From NCBI GenBank assembly GCA_000173575.1, contig ABYL01000028.1, positions 1 to 64,000 of the forward strand: DNA of 64,000 nucleotides. Reading direction: 5' to 3'. Numbering within the stretch: the first letter of the stretch is position 1; each line of letters opens with the position of its first letter. This document shows positions 34,607 to 43,989 of this stretch, piece by piece. Under the pieces are notes generated by a model. That model was not told the origin of the DNA. It saw only the letters and a program-made list of their open reading frames with translations, and made no database searches. The DNA comes from Burkholderia sp. H160 (GTDB lineage: Bacteria; Pseudomonadota; Gammaproteobacteria; Burkholderiales; Burkholderiaceae). The position numbers were made by a program, and so were the translations under genes.

Positions 34607-36274
34607 GGCTGTGTGGAAACATCCACGGAACCGCAATACGACGCGCAGCTCTTACACCGCTTGGCGCGGATAACTACCTCGGCGGCCAACACGTCCAGGA
34701 CGCACGGCCGAACGGTTCCGAGACCCTATAAAAGGGTATTGGGGGCTGTTGCAGGACCGACGGAGTGCTCACGCGCCCATCAGTCGCATTGCCCTCATTG
34801 TCTTTCTAAACCCCAGGATTCTCATCACTCGCATGAGATTGTAGGCGAGGACGTTCAGGCTCATCTCGGTCCCCACGCTGGGAAGCCGGCGCGTCAGGAA
34901 GTGCGTGTAGCCCATCCAGTGCTTGAACGTGCCAAAGACGTGTTCGACGGTTCGCCTGCGTACCGTCATTGCGTCCGGAGCTCTGTCGAGCCGTCGCTGG
35001 ACTGCTTCCAGTACCGACTCATGCTCCCATCGGGTAATTCGCCGATAAGGACTTGGCGTGCATCGCGACTTCATAGGGCACTGAGGACAGGAACTGCTCC
35101 AGTAGCGACGCAGTTGCATGCCATGCTCTTCTCGAGTGAAGCGGTAAATCGCACGTTCGCCAGCAGGACATTGGTATTCATCATCCCGCGCAATGTAGAT
35201 GAAATCCGCCCTGTCGAATCGGCCATGGCATTTCGCGCTTGAGGTCGTGGGCTTCGGCAACATGACCGCAATCCCTGCATCCGCACATTCCTTGATCTGA
35301 GGCCCACTGTAGTAGCCACGATCGGCGACTGCCCGCAGTCTGGTTCTGCCCATCGCATCGCGCGCGGCTTTCGCAATAGGGCTGAGGTGAGCCCGGTCAC
35401 TGCCAGAGTTTGTGACCTCGTGAGCAACGATGAGGTGATGTCTAGCGTCAACTGCCACCTGTACGTTAAGCCAACCATTCCCGAGCCTTTGCCGCTCGTC
35501 GCCATGGAACGCGCGTCGGGATCGGTCATCGAGAGTTGGCCGTCAGGCTCGGTCTTGAGCTACTCCTTGATCTGGTCGAGTTTGTGCATCTGCTCGCGCA
35601 AGCGCGCGATCTTGTCCTCCAGTCGACTTGTCTTCGCTTCCAACTCAGCGGGTTGTGTACGATCCGCAGTCTCCAGCGCGTTCAGATACTGCTGGATACT
35701 CTCCTCAATCTGCTTTTGGCGTTTTTCGACCTTACCCTCTGTGAAGTTGCGGTCGCGGGTGTTGACTGCCTTGAATTTGCTGCCGTCGATGGCAACAAGT
35801 GCTTGTGAGAATAGCTTCAGCTCGCGGCACAAAACCACAAAGCGGCCACATACATTGCGGATGCCCTTGCCGTTGTCGCGGCGGAAGTCAGCGATGGTCT
35901 TGAAGTCCGGCGCCAGGCGGCCCGTGAGCCACATCAACTCAACATTGCGTTGGCACTCACGCTCCAGGCGACGGCTAGATTGAACCCGGTTCAGGTAGCC
36001 GTAGATATAGATCTTCAACAGCACGGCTGGATGATAGGACGGGCGCCCTGTAATCGATGGCATCGCGCCGTCGAAGCCCAGCGATCCAAGGTCAAGCTCT
36101 TCAACAAACGCCTCGATGATCCTGACCGGATTGTCTTCGGCGACAAAGTCATCGAGGCACTCGGGAAGCAGCGTCACCTGTTTGCGATCTTCGCCTTCTA
36201 TGAATCGCTTCATCCGGCCACCCACGCTGAATGAGTTGATTCAGTTTAGGCGATCAATACGTTTTCACACGGCC
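34607..36274 (-). mobile_element. IS1182-like insertion sequence with intact ends
   Basis: A 1668-bp element bounded by GGCTGTGTGGAAAC on the left and, on the other strand at the right, GGCCGTGTGAAAAC (12 of 14 matching). It is flanked by perfect 8-bp direct repeats TCGACCCA. It encodes one transposase on the minus strand, now broken. Ends and target duplications are clean, so it moved as a unit and not very long ago. A truncated relative lies at 5-455, and a 148-bp element with similar ends at 37988. Confidence 0.85.
34769..36213 (-). pseudogene. IS1182-family transposase, disrupted by a stop and a frameshift
   Basis: The N-terminal part (36213 to 35560) reads MKRFIEGEDRKQVTLLPECLDDFV, ends with ...HKLDQIKE then TAG; the family normally continues EQLKTEPDGQLSMTDPDARSM, and the same frame does so after the stop. 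Near 35465-35470 a one-base loss (TTAAC where TATAAC is expected) moves the frame, which resumes as VQVAVDARHHLIVAHEVTNS down to 34769. The DDE-type catalytic core and the C-terminal VEHVFGTFKHWMG region are both present across the two frames. The enzyme should be inactive without a suppressing event. The coding order shows two point lesions, no large deletion. Confidence 0.85.
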
Positions 36275-36282
36275 TCGACCCA
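36275..36282. repeat. Target site duplication, right copy
   Basis: TCGACCCA, identical to 34599-34606, abuts the right end of the IS1182-like element. Confidence 0.8.
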
Positions 36283-36493
36283 CAACGGTCAGCCATATTC
36301 GCCGCAAGCGGTCGTTGATTTCACCTGCTGGCAATGTCGCTCGCGAGCAAACGTGCGGAGGAATAAGTCGTACACAGGTAGAATCGAGCCACTTCAGAGA
36401 GACTTGGTCAGCTTGCTTCCCCGTTTGGGGCGCTGCATGACACTTCGCCTTGACGGATGCCAATTGCATACTCGATTTGAGGGGCCCTAAAAC

Positions 36494-36736
36494 ATGGACG
36501 GAGAGTATCGTTTTGATGTTTTTGGCCGGATCATCGGCGTCGCCTTCGCGAACGGTGCATGGGTGGCTCATCATATCGGGCAAGAGGGCAAGCGTCGTCG
36601 CGCGGACTTTGAAATTCCACCATTCGTTATGCCTGACGAGCTGTTGCAATACCTCGATGACCTGTTTCACGAAAACGCGTCCCCCGTGCGTCCGTGCGTC
36701 GTCAAATTAAGGCCGCCGTCCGACACGGTCGGCTGA
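36494..36736 (+). CDS. Conserved small hypothetical protein (DUF7661-like)
   Basis: An 80-residue soluble protein. MDGEYRFDVFGRIIGVAFANG, QEGKRRRADFEIPP and LLQYLDDLFHENA match the pattern I associate with a small Burkholderiales family of unknown function (RFDVFGR, GKRR, YLDDLxHE). No signal peptide or membrane segment. It stands alone just outside the IS element. A leftward ORF over the same bases (36254-36670) has no such conserved pattern. No function can be assigned. Confidence 0.65.
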   Translation: MDGEYRFDVFGRIIGVAFANGAWVAHHIGQEGKRRRADFEIPPFVMPDELLQYLDDLFHENASPVRPCVVKLRPPSDTVG

Positions 36737-36824
36737 GGCCGACCCAAATCTGACGTTGCGGCCCGCCCAGAGCCGACGTTCGTTGCTGCGAACCGAGATG
36801 GCCTTGACTGGAACTACGGTCAGT

Positions 36825-37286
36825 TTAATCGGGTGCGCGCCGTGCCAACCAGCGGCCCAATAGCGCAGCCAAAACGCCAAGAATTACTCCCCATCCCCAC
36901 TGCAGCATGCCCGCCTTTCGGCTATCTTCGGCGTTTTTCTGCGTGCGTTTGAGGATTTCACGATCGCCTAAATTCATCCGTACGAGGTCAGGGCCGCAAT
37001 ACTCCAAATGCATGGGCGATCCAGACGGCATTCCGTCGAACATCGTCATCGGGAAAGGTCCGCGATTACGTCCGGCCTCCCGTGCCAAGAGCTTGGATTT
37101 TCCATTGTTGAGAAAAGATATCTCCTTGCCCAGGAAGCGATTCTCAATTTCGAGTGTCCCGTCATAGCCCACCGAATGACACGGTAGTCCGACAGGACTA
37201 GCCACCCAGTAAATGTACGCGAGCGTGAATGAAGTCCCGCCAATAATTATCCCCAGCAAGAAAAGCATTACGCCTGCCATTTTCAT
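36825..37286 (-). CDS. Small membrane protein, unknown function
   Basis: A 153-residue protein with an N-terminal membrane segment (MLFLLGIIIGGTSFTLAYIYWV) and a C-terminal one (WGWGVILGVLAALLGRWLARR), with a soluble region of about 90 residues between them. The second segment is followed by arginines, so both ends are probably cytoplasmic. I do not recognise the family. It lies 114 bp after a DUF3592 membrane protein on the same strand, and the two may form one transcription unit. Confidence 0.6.
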   Translation of the reverse strand: MKMAGVMLFLLGIIIGGTSFTLAYIYWVASPVGLPCHSVGYDGTLEIENRFLGKEISFLNNGKSKLLAREAGRNRGPFPMTMFDGMPSGSPMHLEYCGPDLVRMNLGDREILKRTQKNAEDSRKAGMLQWGWGVILGVLAALLGRWLARRAPD

Positions 37287-37400
37287 TGTTATGACCTTTG
37301 TGTATGGTTTCTTGGAACAACGTAACGTCGCGGTGCCAAGGCGTGCGATGACCAGGCTGCGATCTCGTGTCGTGTGAATGGCCGCGACGCCTGTGCATCA

Positions 37401-37907
37401 TCAGGATCGCTTTGCAGCCTGACGCCGCCCAGTGCGTACAAAGTCCACGGTCTTTGCAAACACCAGAATGAAGAGCGCGGAGTATATGGCATCCAACAGA
37501 TCAAATGTCGCCCGATCTAAAACGGAGCGCGAGGGGTTGCCCGGATCGTAAAACGCATGGACTGTGGAACCAACTGGCCGCAATAGGCCGTCACGTTCCG
37601 CGACAGGTTCATATTGATACCAGTTCACATCATAACCGTGAGCGATGTGCGTGCTTTCGGCGCTGTATGACCGACCGTCTACGGTGTAGGTATATGTCCA
37701 TGACGGTGCCCACAAATGGTTTCCGTACTTGAGGGGTTTGGAGATCGTATGGATGGACGTGATTGTTGCTTCGGTTTGGGGCCACGTCCGCTCAGCTGCG
37801 AGGAAGTAGAGTTTCGATCCGACAGCGGCACCTGTATATCCGAGTAGGCCAAGTACGAGTAGAGCCAGGAGGCCGAGTATTGCCGTGACAAATATCCTTA
37901 GCTTCAT
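37401..37907 (-). CDS. DUF3592 domain membrane protein
   Basis: A 168-residue protein with an N-terminal membrane segment (IFVTAILGLLALLVLGLLGYTGAAV), a beta-rich extracytoplasmic region with the DUF3592 features WPQTEATITSIHT, YTYTVDGRSYSAES and VHAFYDPGNPSRSVL, and a C-terminal membrane segment (YSALFILVFAKTV). The family is widespread and its role unknown. It precedes another two-helix membrane protein on the same strand. Confidence 0.75.
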   Translation of the reverse strand: MKLRIFVTAILGLLALLVLGLLGYTGAAVGSKLYFLAAERTWPQTEATITSIHTISKPLKYGNHLWAPSWTYTYTVDGRSYSAESTHIAHGYDVNWYQYEPVAERDGLLRPVGSTVHAFYDPGNPSRSVLDRATFDLLDAIYSALFILVFAKTVDFVRTGRRQAAKRS

Positions 37908-37987
37908 GGGCTCTTGTTGCGGGTGCAGGCGGTTAATTTGTTGCAGATTATCGACGATCTTCTTCGCGATGTCGAATGACTGAAACT

Positions 37988-38135
37988 GGCCGAGGGCGTG
38001 TGAAAACGCAAAAGTGCCCGGTTTTCAGGTGTCGTTTTACCCTTGCCGAGTCACCGCCAAGCCAATACAGCGCAATCTGGAGGGCCGACTTCCTCGACTG
38101 TCGCATTCAATGTGCGTTTTCATACGCCCTCGGCC
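37988..38135. mobile_element. MITE-like element with 23-bp terminal inverted repeats
   Basis: A 148-bp segment whose 23-bp ends (37988-38010 and 38113-38135) match at 22 of 23 bases when one is reversed. The core of each end, GGGCGTGTGAAAAC, matches the end of the IS1182-like element (GGCCGTGTGAAAAC) at 13 of 14 bases. If the mobile core is 37994-38129, the flanks CTGGCCGA and TCGGCCGA look like a worn 8-bp target duplication, the same size as for the IS. It carries no ORF of note. A non-autonomous element moved by an IS1182-type transposase is inferred. Confidence 0.65.
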
Positions 38136-38746
38136 GAGCGCTGCCTCATAAGCCAGCATGCCATTGGTAGTGAAAAGAGACGGTGATTAAGAACCGAGAG
38201 CTAAATCGTGAGCTTCCCGACATTTACTCGATTGTCCATTGCAGCCTCTGTGGATAACGCTGCGGCAGACGCCGAAATTTGCCTTGCAGTCGGCGCTGAG
38301 CATGAACGAATCCGCGGGAAGCAGCCTGAATGGCGCGGCGCCGCCACCAGTCGGCGTACGTCGGGCGAGCCACTGCCTCGCGACGCGCGATGGCTCTGGT
38401 GAGTGCGGAAACAAGAAAGAGACTAGCTGGGCGGAGGCGTGAGCTGCTGACGGGCGAGCTGGAAACAAGCGTCGTGGTCCGGAGAAGGATCAACCCCCTT
38501 GAGATTGCCGGCGCGGATCTGGACCTGCCGCTCGAACTCGGATCCGGCGTCGACGCTCATGACCCAGGCCGACCCGGGCCGTGAGCGGCAGGCACGTTCC
38601 GAGCGCCGCTAATCACGGCGAGTTGGCAGCGTCAGGTTCTGCATGCGGCCGACTGTCAACGGAACGCCCACGCGTATGGTCAACAGATCGGGGCCGATCC
38701 GGCATGCTATGTAGATCCGGTATCGCGGTCGTCATCCGCCGTGCTG
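38136..38746. other. Intergenic region without a supported gene
   Basis: About 610 bp between the MITE and the CBS gene. Several short overlapping frames exist on both strands but none shows a recognisable pattern or ribosome site. I see no promoter or RNA gene that I could defend. Confidence 0.4.
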
Positions 38747-39172
38747 CTAGCGGCCCGGCTTCGTTGGCCTGGAAACTGCCTTCAGCGTCGAAGCCGCGCC
38801 TGCGCCATCGGAGGTGGCAATGTCGCCGAGCGATACGATGCCAACCAAATGCTTTTCGTGATCGAGCACCGGCACGCGACGGATCCGCCGGCCCGCCATT
38901 TTCCGCTTCACGTCGTTGATGTCGTCATCCTCGTAACACCACTGCACGTGCTGGGTTGCGATTTCGATCACTGGTGCAGCCGGATCGACCCCGGACGCCA
39001 CGGCGCGTACCGCGATGTCCCGGTCCGTTACCGTGCCCACCAGTTCCTCCCCGTCGCATACGGGGAGAGAACCAACCTCGTGGTCCGCCATCATCATTGC
39101 TGCCTGGCGGATCGTGTCGGTTGCGCCAATCGAAACCGCATCGTGCGTCATCACTTCCGCTACCTTCGTCAT
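38747..39172 (-). CDS. CBS-domain pair protein
   Basis: A 141-residue protein made of two CBS domains, starting MTKVAEVMTHDAVSIGATDTIRQAAMMMADHEVGSLPV and with GTVTDRDIAVRAVA, then RRIRRVPVLDHEKHLVGIVSLGDIA in the second domain. Such stand-alone pairs bind adenine nucleotides (AMP, ATP or SAM) and regulate partner proteins or stress responses. The ATG at 39172 has a GGGAGA ribosome site. It is isolated, with long non-coding flanks on both sides, so no partner can be named. Confidence 0.88.
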   Translation of the reverse strand: MTKVAEVMTHDAVSIGATDTIRQAAMMMADHEVGSLPVCDGEELVGTVTDRDIAVRAVASGVDPAAPVIEIATQHVQWCYEDDDINDVKRKMAGRRIRRVPVLDHEKHLVGIVSLGDIATSDGAGAASTLKAVSRPTKPGR

Positions 39173-40600
39173 CACCGTCTCCCTCGAACGAGTCACTCAG
39201 TAAGAGGAGCATCGCGAATGCCAGCCCTCGCATTCGATTCTTTTTTGTCGTGGGGTCAGAAGCGTTGCAAGCGACTGGCAAGCCCCGCGCGTAGCGTTTG
39301 AAACCCGCGTGACGCAGAAATGGGGACCCCAGCTGCCCAGGTACGGCCCCTGCTGCGGTTTCGCTAACCTTGCCGATGCCACGCAACGCCGCGGTTCAGT
39401 GTAAATGGCAAGGTACATTGAAAATGGGAGGCCCTCATGCAGCATGCAAAACACTCCGCTGGGCATCAAAATAATGCCGTTGAATCCTCGCGACGACGGA
39501 GCGCCCGATGCACCGGCGTTGGTGTCTGGTTATTGAGGTCCTGCACATTACGCAGCAACGGATCGATCAGGCCAAGCGAGGCAGAAGACATGGGCATATT
39601 CCTGGCTGAAACCGCAATTCTGGCGGTTGGAGTTGGACGTCAATGGAGGAGTTAGACGCCCCGGCGTTTCGTGGCCACCGTCGTGTCGACGGATGGCGCT
39701 AGGAATCCAGCGTGCGACGAATAAGTCCTATCGATCCAACGCGGTCGCCCGAAACCGACCCAGAGCGATCCTTGGCAGTGCTCCAGAACGGACTTTTAAC
39801 CTGGCTTCAGCGAAAGCGGTCAGTCCGATTGACGATGATCTAACCAGCTCTGGAGAGCGACCGTATCCGGCCGTACTGCGTCTCACGACCGGGCACGCAA
39901 CTCGTTCCCGGTCCGTGTTTCATGCGACAGGCATAGCTTGACGCATATCTGCCGACCGTGACGTATGCGAAGCGGCTTCCCGGTTTGGCATCGTCAACGG
40001 CAATGCGCGTTAGCGTCATTCCGTCCGCTTCGTCGAGCAGCGAGGGCAAACATTAATCTGTTCCGGCTTCCGATAATTGACACGGTAGGACGTGTGCAAA
40101 TTCGCCGGCGAAAAGATCCCGGATGCGCTTCTTGCGCATCACACAGCGTCGCACCGATTCTGCGAGTGGCTGGTAAGTGACCTCGTTAGACCGGTTACGT
40201 CGAGTCGGGTCGGCCATCTTCATGACAAGCCCGAAATGTTACAAAAAATCTCACGCCAACCACTTTTGTATCGCCTAGATTCAAATGCACTCGCTGCCAA
40301 CCGACGGCACCGGGGTTCGCAGTTTTCAAATTACAGTTACCAGGCATCCGGCAGAAAGCGACTAATGACAGGTGTTGCAGATTCGTGACCGCCGCGCTGG
40401 CGGTACCAGCGCTGACGGCTTGTAGCAGTTGAAGCGGTAATGAGTATGGCGAGCGAGAAATAGCATGAACAAGGCGCGCCGACGATACCGTCGTTGAGAC
40501 CTCGGGTCAGGGGACGCAATGTCACGCGTGATGCTTTATTGCTCACCAGAAAATTGCCGTTGACGCTGTTGCAGGCCGCATAGTGATAAGGAGCTCTTCT
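39173..40600. other. Long intergenic region with a dispersed repeat
   Basis: Some 1.4 kb without a supportable gene. It holds one copy of a dispersed repeat at 39869-39942. The rest has short frames on both strands that do not resemble known proteins. A decayed gene is possible but I could not reconstruct one. Confidence 0.4.
39869..39942 (+). repeat. Dispersed intergenic repeat, copy A
   Basis: The copy runs from GGCCGTACTGCGTCTCACGA to CATGCGACAGGCATAGC. It shares its skeleton (GGCCGCACTG, CCCACGA, GGGCACGC, ATGCAACAGGCATA, GACCCGTTGC) with copies B (42214) and C (44491), with scattered changes. All three are intergenic and in the same orientation. Confidence 0.65.
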
Positions 40601-42043
40601 ATGCGACGCAACAAGTATTGTGCAACTGTGCTCGGAGTGTCACTCGCTGTAATCCTCGCGGCAAATTCACCGGTCTGGGCCGCTCCCACACCTGTCTCCA
40701 AACCAAGCCCCTTTGCTAGTTGCACCATTGGCGGGTCCCCTGGCAGTGTTGTATTTGTGAACGGCGAGGTTGAGCCCTGGCTGACGGTGAACCCGAAAAA
40801 TGCGTCAAACCTCATCGGTGCCTGGCAGCAGGATCGCTGGTCAGATGGCGGCGCTCATGGCCTCGTAGCTGGTTTCTCCTTCGATGGTGGCCACACCTGG
40901 GGGCAAACGCCCCTGCCGTTCAGCGCTTGCGCGAGCGGACTTGGATACGAGCGTGCCTCGGACCCGTGGGTGTCCATCGGTCCCGACGGTACGGCCTATG
41001 CGGTCTCCATCTCGTTCAACCAGTCCAATAACAACAATGCTGTAGCCGCGGCGGTTTCCAACGATGGTGGTCAGACGTGGGGAAACCTGAGCGTAATCAT
41101 CGCCAACAACGAGCCGACGGTGCAGTTCTTCAACGACAAGGAATCAGTGACCGCAAATCCGACCAAGGCTGGTGTTGCGTATGCGGTCTGGGACCGGCTG
41201 GAGCTGCCGAACGGCAACCCATATGCGAATCTGCATACGGCCGCATTCCGCGGACCGACGTTGTTCTCGAAGACCGTGGATGGGGGTAAGACCTGGAGTT
41301 CGCCATCGGAGATTGTGACGGTTCCATCGCGGCAGCAGACGATCGGCAACCAGATCGTGGTCGATCCGCGGGATGGGACGCTCTACGATTTCTTCGATCT
41401 GATTACGCCGCCGTTCAGTAAGGCGGCGGGCAGAGTGGCGTTCATCAAGTCCACCGACGACGGCGCCACGTGGACAAAGCCACAGGTGATCGCGACTCTG
41501 CAAACGGTCTCAGTCTTCGATCCAAATACGGGCACGCCAGTACGGACCGGGGACATTATTCCCGAGCCGGCGATCGATCCAGCCACGGGGCAGCTCTATG
41601 TCGTGTGGCAGGATTCGCGCTTTAAGGGCGGCCATTTCGACGAGGTTGCGCTATCGACGTCCGCCGACGGTGGCCAGACATGGAGCTCGCCCATCCGGGT
41701 GAATACGTTCACGGGACGGCCAGCGTTCAACCCTTCTGTCCGCGTCAACCCTGTGGGAACCGTGGCTGTTACCTACTACGACTTCCGTAACCTTAAGGCT
41801 ACGGACACGACGCTGCCTACGGACTACTGGCGAACCACGTCACCCCGCGGGGGAGCCAATTTCGGCAACGAGCTGCATATTGCCGGGTCCTTCGATATGA
41901 AAACTGCGCCTTTTGCCGAGGGGTATTTTATCGGTGACTACCAGGGGCTGGACGCGACCGCAACAGAGTTTGTACCGTTCTTCGTTCAGACGACCGGCGA
42001 TGCAAGCAATCCTACCGATGTCTTCGTTGCACCGTCTCCGTAA
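40601..42043 (+). CDS. Secreted Asp-box (BNR/sialidase-like) beta-propeller protein
   Basis: A 480-residue exported protein. A signal peptide ends near VWA-AP (about residue 28). At least five Asp-box motifs (S/T-x-D-x-G-x-T/Q-W) are seen: SFDGGHTW, SNDGGQTW, TVDGGKTW, STDDGATW and SADGGQTW, spaced as in six-bladed beta propellers of sialidases and related enzymes. Sialidase catalytic residues (the Arg triad and the FRIP motif) were not found, so the activity is open. The ATG at 40601 has an AAGGAG site. It is isolated between repeat-bearing intergenic regions, which fits an acquired or stand-alone secreted protein. Confidence 0.8.
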   Translation: MRRNKYCATVLGVSLAVILAANSPVWAAPTPVSKPSPFASCTIGGSPGSVVFVNGEVEPWLTVNPKNASNLIGAWQQDRWSDGGAHGLVAGFSFDGGHTWGQTPLPFSACASGLGYERASDPWVSIGPDGTAYAVSISFNQSNNNNAVAAAVSNDGGQTWGNLSVIIANNEPTVQFFNDKESVTANPTKAGVAYAVWDRLELPNGNPYANLHTAAFRGPTLFSKTVDGGKTWSSPSEIVTVPSRQQTIGNQIVVDPRDGTLYDFFDLITPPFSKAAGRVAFIKSTDDGATWTKPQVIATLQTVSVFDPNTGTPVRTGDIIPEPAIDPATGQLYVVWQDSRFKGGHFDEVALSTSADGGQTWSSPIRVNTFTGRPAFNPSVRVNPVGTVAVTYYDFRNLKATDTTLPTDYWRTTSPRGGANFGNELHIAGSFDMKTAPFAEGYFIGDYQGLDATATEFVPFFVQTTGDASNPTDVFVAPSP

Positions 42044-42419
42044 ATAGCGCGGCCAGTCGATCGGGGAACCCTTTCAGCGAAACACTCATCAGCGTGAGGA
42101 AGGGTTACGCTACGCACGAACCGCACAGGCCATATGCCCGAGCACGTCTGCTCTCTGATGAGCAGAGCAGACGTTCGAGTGTCCGGCCGCGTTGCGATCG
42201 ACCGACTCTGCCTGGCCGCACTGTGCCCCACGATCGAGCGCGACAGTCGTTTCGTGCGCGTGCTAGATGCAACAGGCATAGGTCGACCCGTTGCGGACGT
42301 TTTACGCCCGCTTTAGAAGGTCCGGCGTGCGCGCGCAGGCAGGCGTTCGCGTAACAATCTCGACTCCTTGTGGCCGAAGCCCGGGGGTACAGGTGTCGTG
42401 TCTGGCCAAAGCCGACGCA
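42044..42419. other. Intergenic region holding repeat copy B
   Basis: No gene could be supported in these 376 bp between the convergent Asp-box and TetR genes. They hold copy B of the dispersed repeat and an internal palindrome-like GTCTGCTCTCTGATGAGCAG stretch near 42145. Confidence 0.4.
42214..42300 (+). repeat. Dispersed intergenic repeat, copy B
   Basis: It starts GGCCGCACTGTGCCCCACGA and ends GATGCAACAGGCATAGG followed by TCGACCCGTTGCGGACG. It aligns with copies A and C in order and spacing. Note that TCGACCC, present here, is also the target duplicated by the IS element at 34607. Confidence 0.65.
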
Positions 42420-43055
42420 TCACGAAGCGGTTTTTTTGCGGCGAGCTTCGGGCCAAGGCCAGGCCGACAATGCAATATCCGCCAACCGCTTCAGTGTTTC
42501 GCTGCTTGCCCCATCACATGCTTGCGCGGACATGCCTTGCACAACTGCCCCGTAAAAGCGCGCGAGGGCATCTGTATCGGTCTCCCCGGCAAGCTCGCCG
42601 TCGGCAACGGCACGGTCGAAGCGCGCCTTGATGGTCTGTAGCGCGAGTTCTCGCCGTGCGGCGACCGTCTGGGCGACCGACTTGCTCTTTTCGGCATGTT
42701 GAAGAACAGCAGTCGAGACAAAGCAGCCGCGCGGCCTTTCCGGGTCGGTAAAGCGTGCCGCGCCGTCGTGGAGGTAGAACGCTATCGCATCGTAGGCCGG
42801 CATGTTTCCGTTCAGTGCTTCCAGCCACTGCTTGCTCTCACGCTCGGCGACATAGTCAAGCGCCTGTATGTAGAGGTTCTCCTTCGAGCCGTACGTTGCG
42901 TAGAGGGACGGCGGCGGGATACCCATGGCCGCGGTCAGATCGGCTATCGAGGTTCCCTCGTAGCCATGCTCCCAAAACAACCGCGCGGCGACCTCAAGCC
43001 CCACATCGCGGTCCAGCAACCTCGGTCTGCCACGCTTCCGGGCAGGTTCATTCAT
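42420..43055 (-). CDS. TetR-family transcriptional regulator
   Basis: A 211-residue repressor with an N-terminal helix-turn-helix (about 8-60: RGRPRLLDRDVGLEVAARLFWEHGYEGTSIADLTAAMGIPPPSLYATYGSKENLY) and a TetR_C-type ligand domain with RGCFVSTAVL and GMSAQA. The ATG at 43055 is chosen since the family opens RxRGRPR. It is divergent from an SDR gene 95 bp away, whose promoter carries a palindromic site, so it likely represses that gene and itself. Similar pairs respond to quinones, aldehydes or other electrophiles; this is inference. Confidence 0.9.
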   Translation of the reverse strand: MNEPARKRGRPRLLDRDVGLEVAARLFWEHGYEGTSIADLTAAMGIPPPSLYATYGSKENLYIQALDYVAERESKQWLEALNGNMPAYDAIAFYLHDGAARFTDPERPRGCFVSTAVLQHAEKSKSVAQTVAARRELALQTIKARFDRAVADGELAGETDTDALARFYGAVVQGMSAQACDGASSETLKRLADIALSAWPWPEARRKKTAS

Positions 43056-43081
43056 TTTTGTATCGAGTCCTATAAAAATTA

Positions 43082-43124
43082 TTGACACGGGTCTTTCCGG
43101 CGTTATTATTATAGCGAACACTAT
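43082..43124 (+). promoter_or_regulatory. Promoter and TetR-type operator before the SDR gene
   Basis: TTGACA at 43082-43087 and TATTAT at 43104-43109 (16-bp spacer) form a strong sigma70 promoter pointing at the SDR. ATAGCGAACACTAT at 43111-43124 is an imperfect palindrome with ATAG/CTAT ends directly after the -10 box, where a repressor would block initiation. Confidence 0.6.
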
Positions 43125-43150
43125 TCAATTTAATCGAAAAGGAGTGGTCG

Positions 43151-43924
43151 ATGTCTGGAAAACTGTCTGGCAAAACAGCCCTTATAACGGGAAGCTCGCG
43201 TGGTATCGGCCGTGCTGTCGCATTGGCCTTTGCGAGAGAAGGGGCCGCGCTCATCGGCGTGCACTACGGCAGCAATGCGGATGCGGCGCACGCCACCATC
43301 CGCGAGATCGAGGCTCTCGGATCAAAAGCCGTTGCCATCAAAGCGGACTTGAGTCGCGGGAAAGAAGCAACGGATAGTCTCTGGGAGCAGTTCAAGGCAG
43401 CCGCGACCGCTGCCACGGGCGAACCGCGGCTCGACATTCTCGTCAACAATGCTGGCGTGGCACCAGCGGCTGCTCTGTCTCAGACCAGTGAGTCCGTCTT
43501 CGACGAGGTCATGACGGTCAACTTCAAGGCGCCGTTCTTCCTGATCCAGGCTGTTGCCGATCACATCCGCGACAATGGACGAATCATTAACGTTTCGACG
43601 GGCTTCACGCGTGTCGCGGCTCCGACGCATCCTGCCTACGCCGCGTCGAAGGGTGCCATTGAAACGCTGACGCTGGCGCTCGCCCCCGAGTTCGGTCCGC
43701 GCGGAATCACAGTGAATACGGTCATGCCAGGTGTGACGGAGACGGACATGAATGCGGCGTGGATCACGGTGCCGGAGGCACGTGCCGGCGCGGAGGCCAT
43801 GTCGGTGTTTGCGCGAGTGGGTCAACCTGTCGATGTCGCCGACGTCATCACCTTCCTCGCATCGCATGAGGCACGCTGGACTACGGGACAGGTGATCGAC
43901 GCGACGGGTGGTGCCAGGCTCTAA
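43151..43924 (+). CDS. SDR-family oxidoreductase
   Basis: A 257-residue classical short-chain dehydrogenase with cofactor motif TGSSRGIGRAVA, NNAGVAP, catalytic Ser/Tyr/Lys (NVSTGFTRVAAPTHPAYAASKGAI) and the ending TTGQVIDATGGARL. The Arg after GSS suggests NADPH preference. The ATG has an AAAAGGAG ribosome site. It is divergent from a TetR gene and has its own near-consensus promoter, so strong inducible expression is expected. The substrate is unknown. Confidence 0.9.
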   Translation: MSGKLSGKTALITGSSRGIGRAVALAFAREGAALIGVHYGSNADAAHATIREIEALGSKAVAIKADLSRGKEATDSLWEQFKAAATAATGEPRLDILVNNAGVAPAAALSQTSESVFDEVMTVNFKAPFFLIQAVADHIRDNGRIINVSTGFTRVAAPTHPAYAASKGAIETLTLALAPEFGPRGITVNTVMPGVTETDMNAAWITVPEARAGAEAMSVFARVGQPVDVADVITFLASHEARWTTGQVIDATGGARL

Positions 43925-43989
43925 ACATTCCCTCCGCAAGATCGAAAGTCCGCACCGACATTAAAGACCGGTTGACTTTTCAGTTAGGC

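Noticed and set aside
36254-36670. 138-codon leftward frame right of the IS element
   Set aside because: It overlaps the conserved small protein at 36494 and shows no family pattern; its end lies in the IS terminus.
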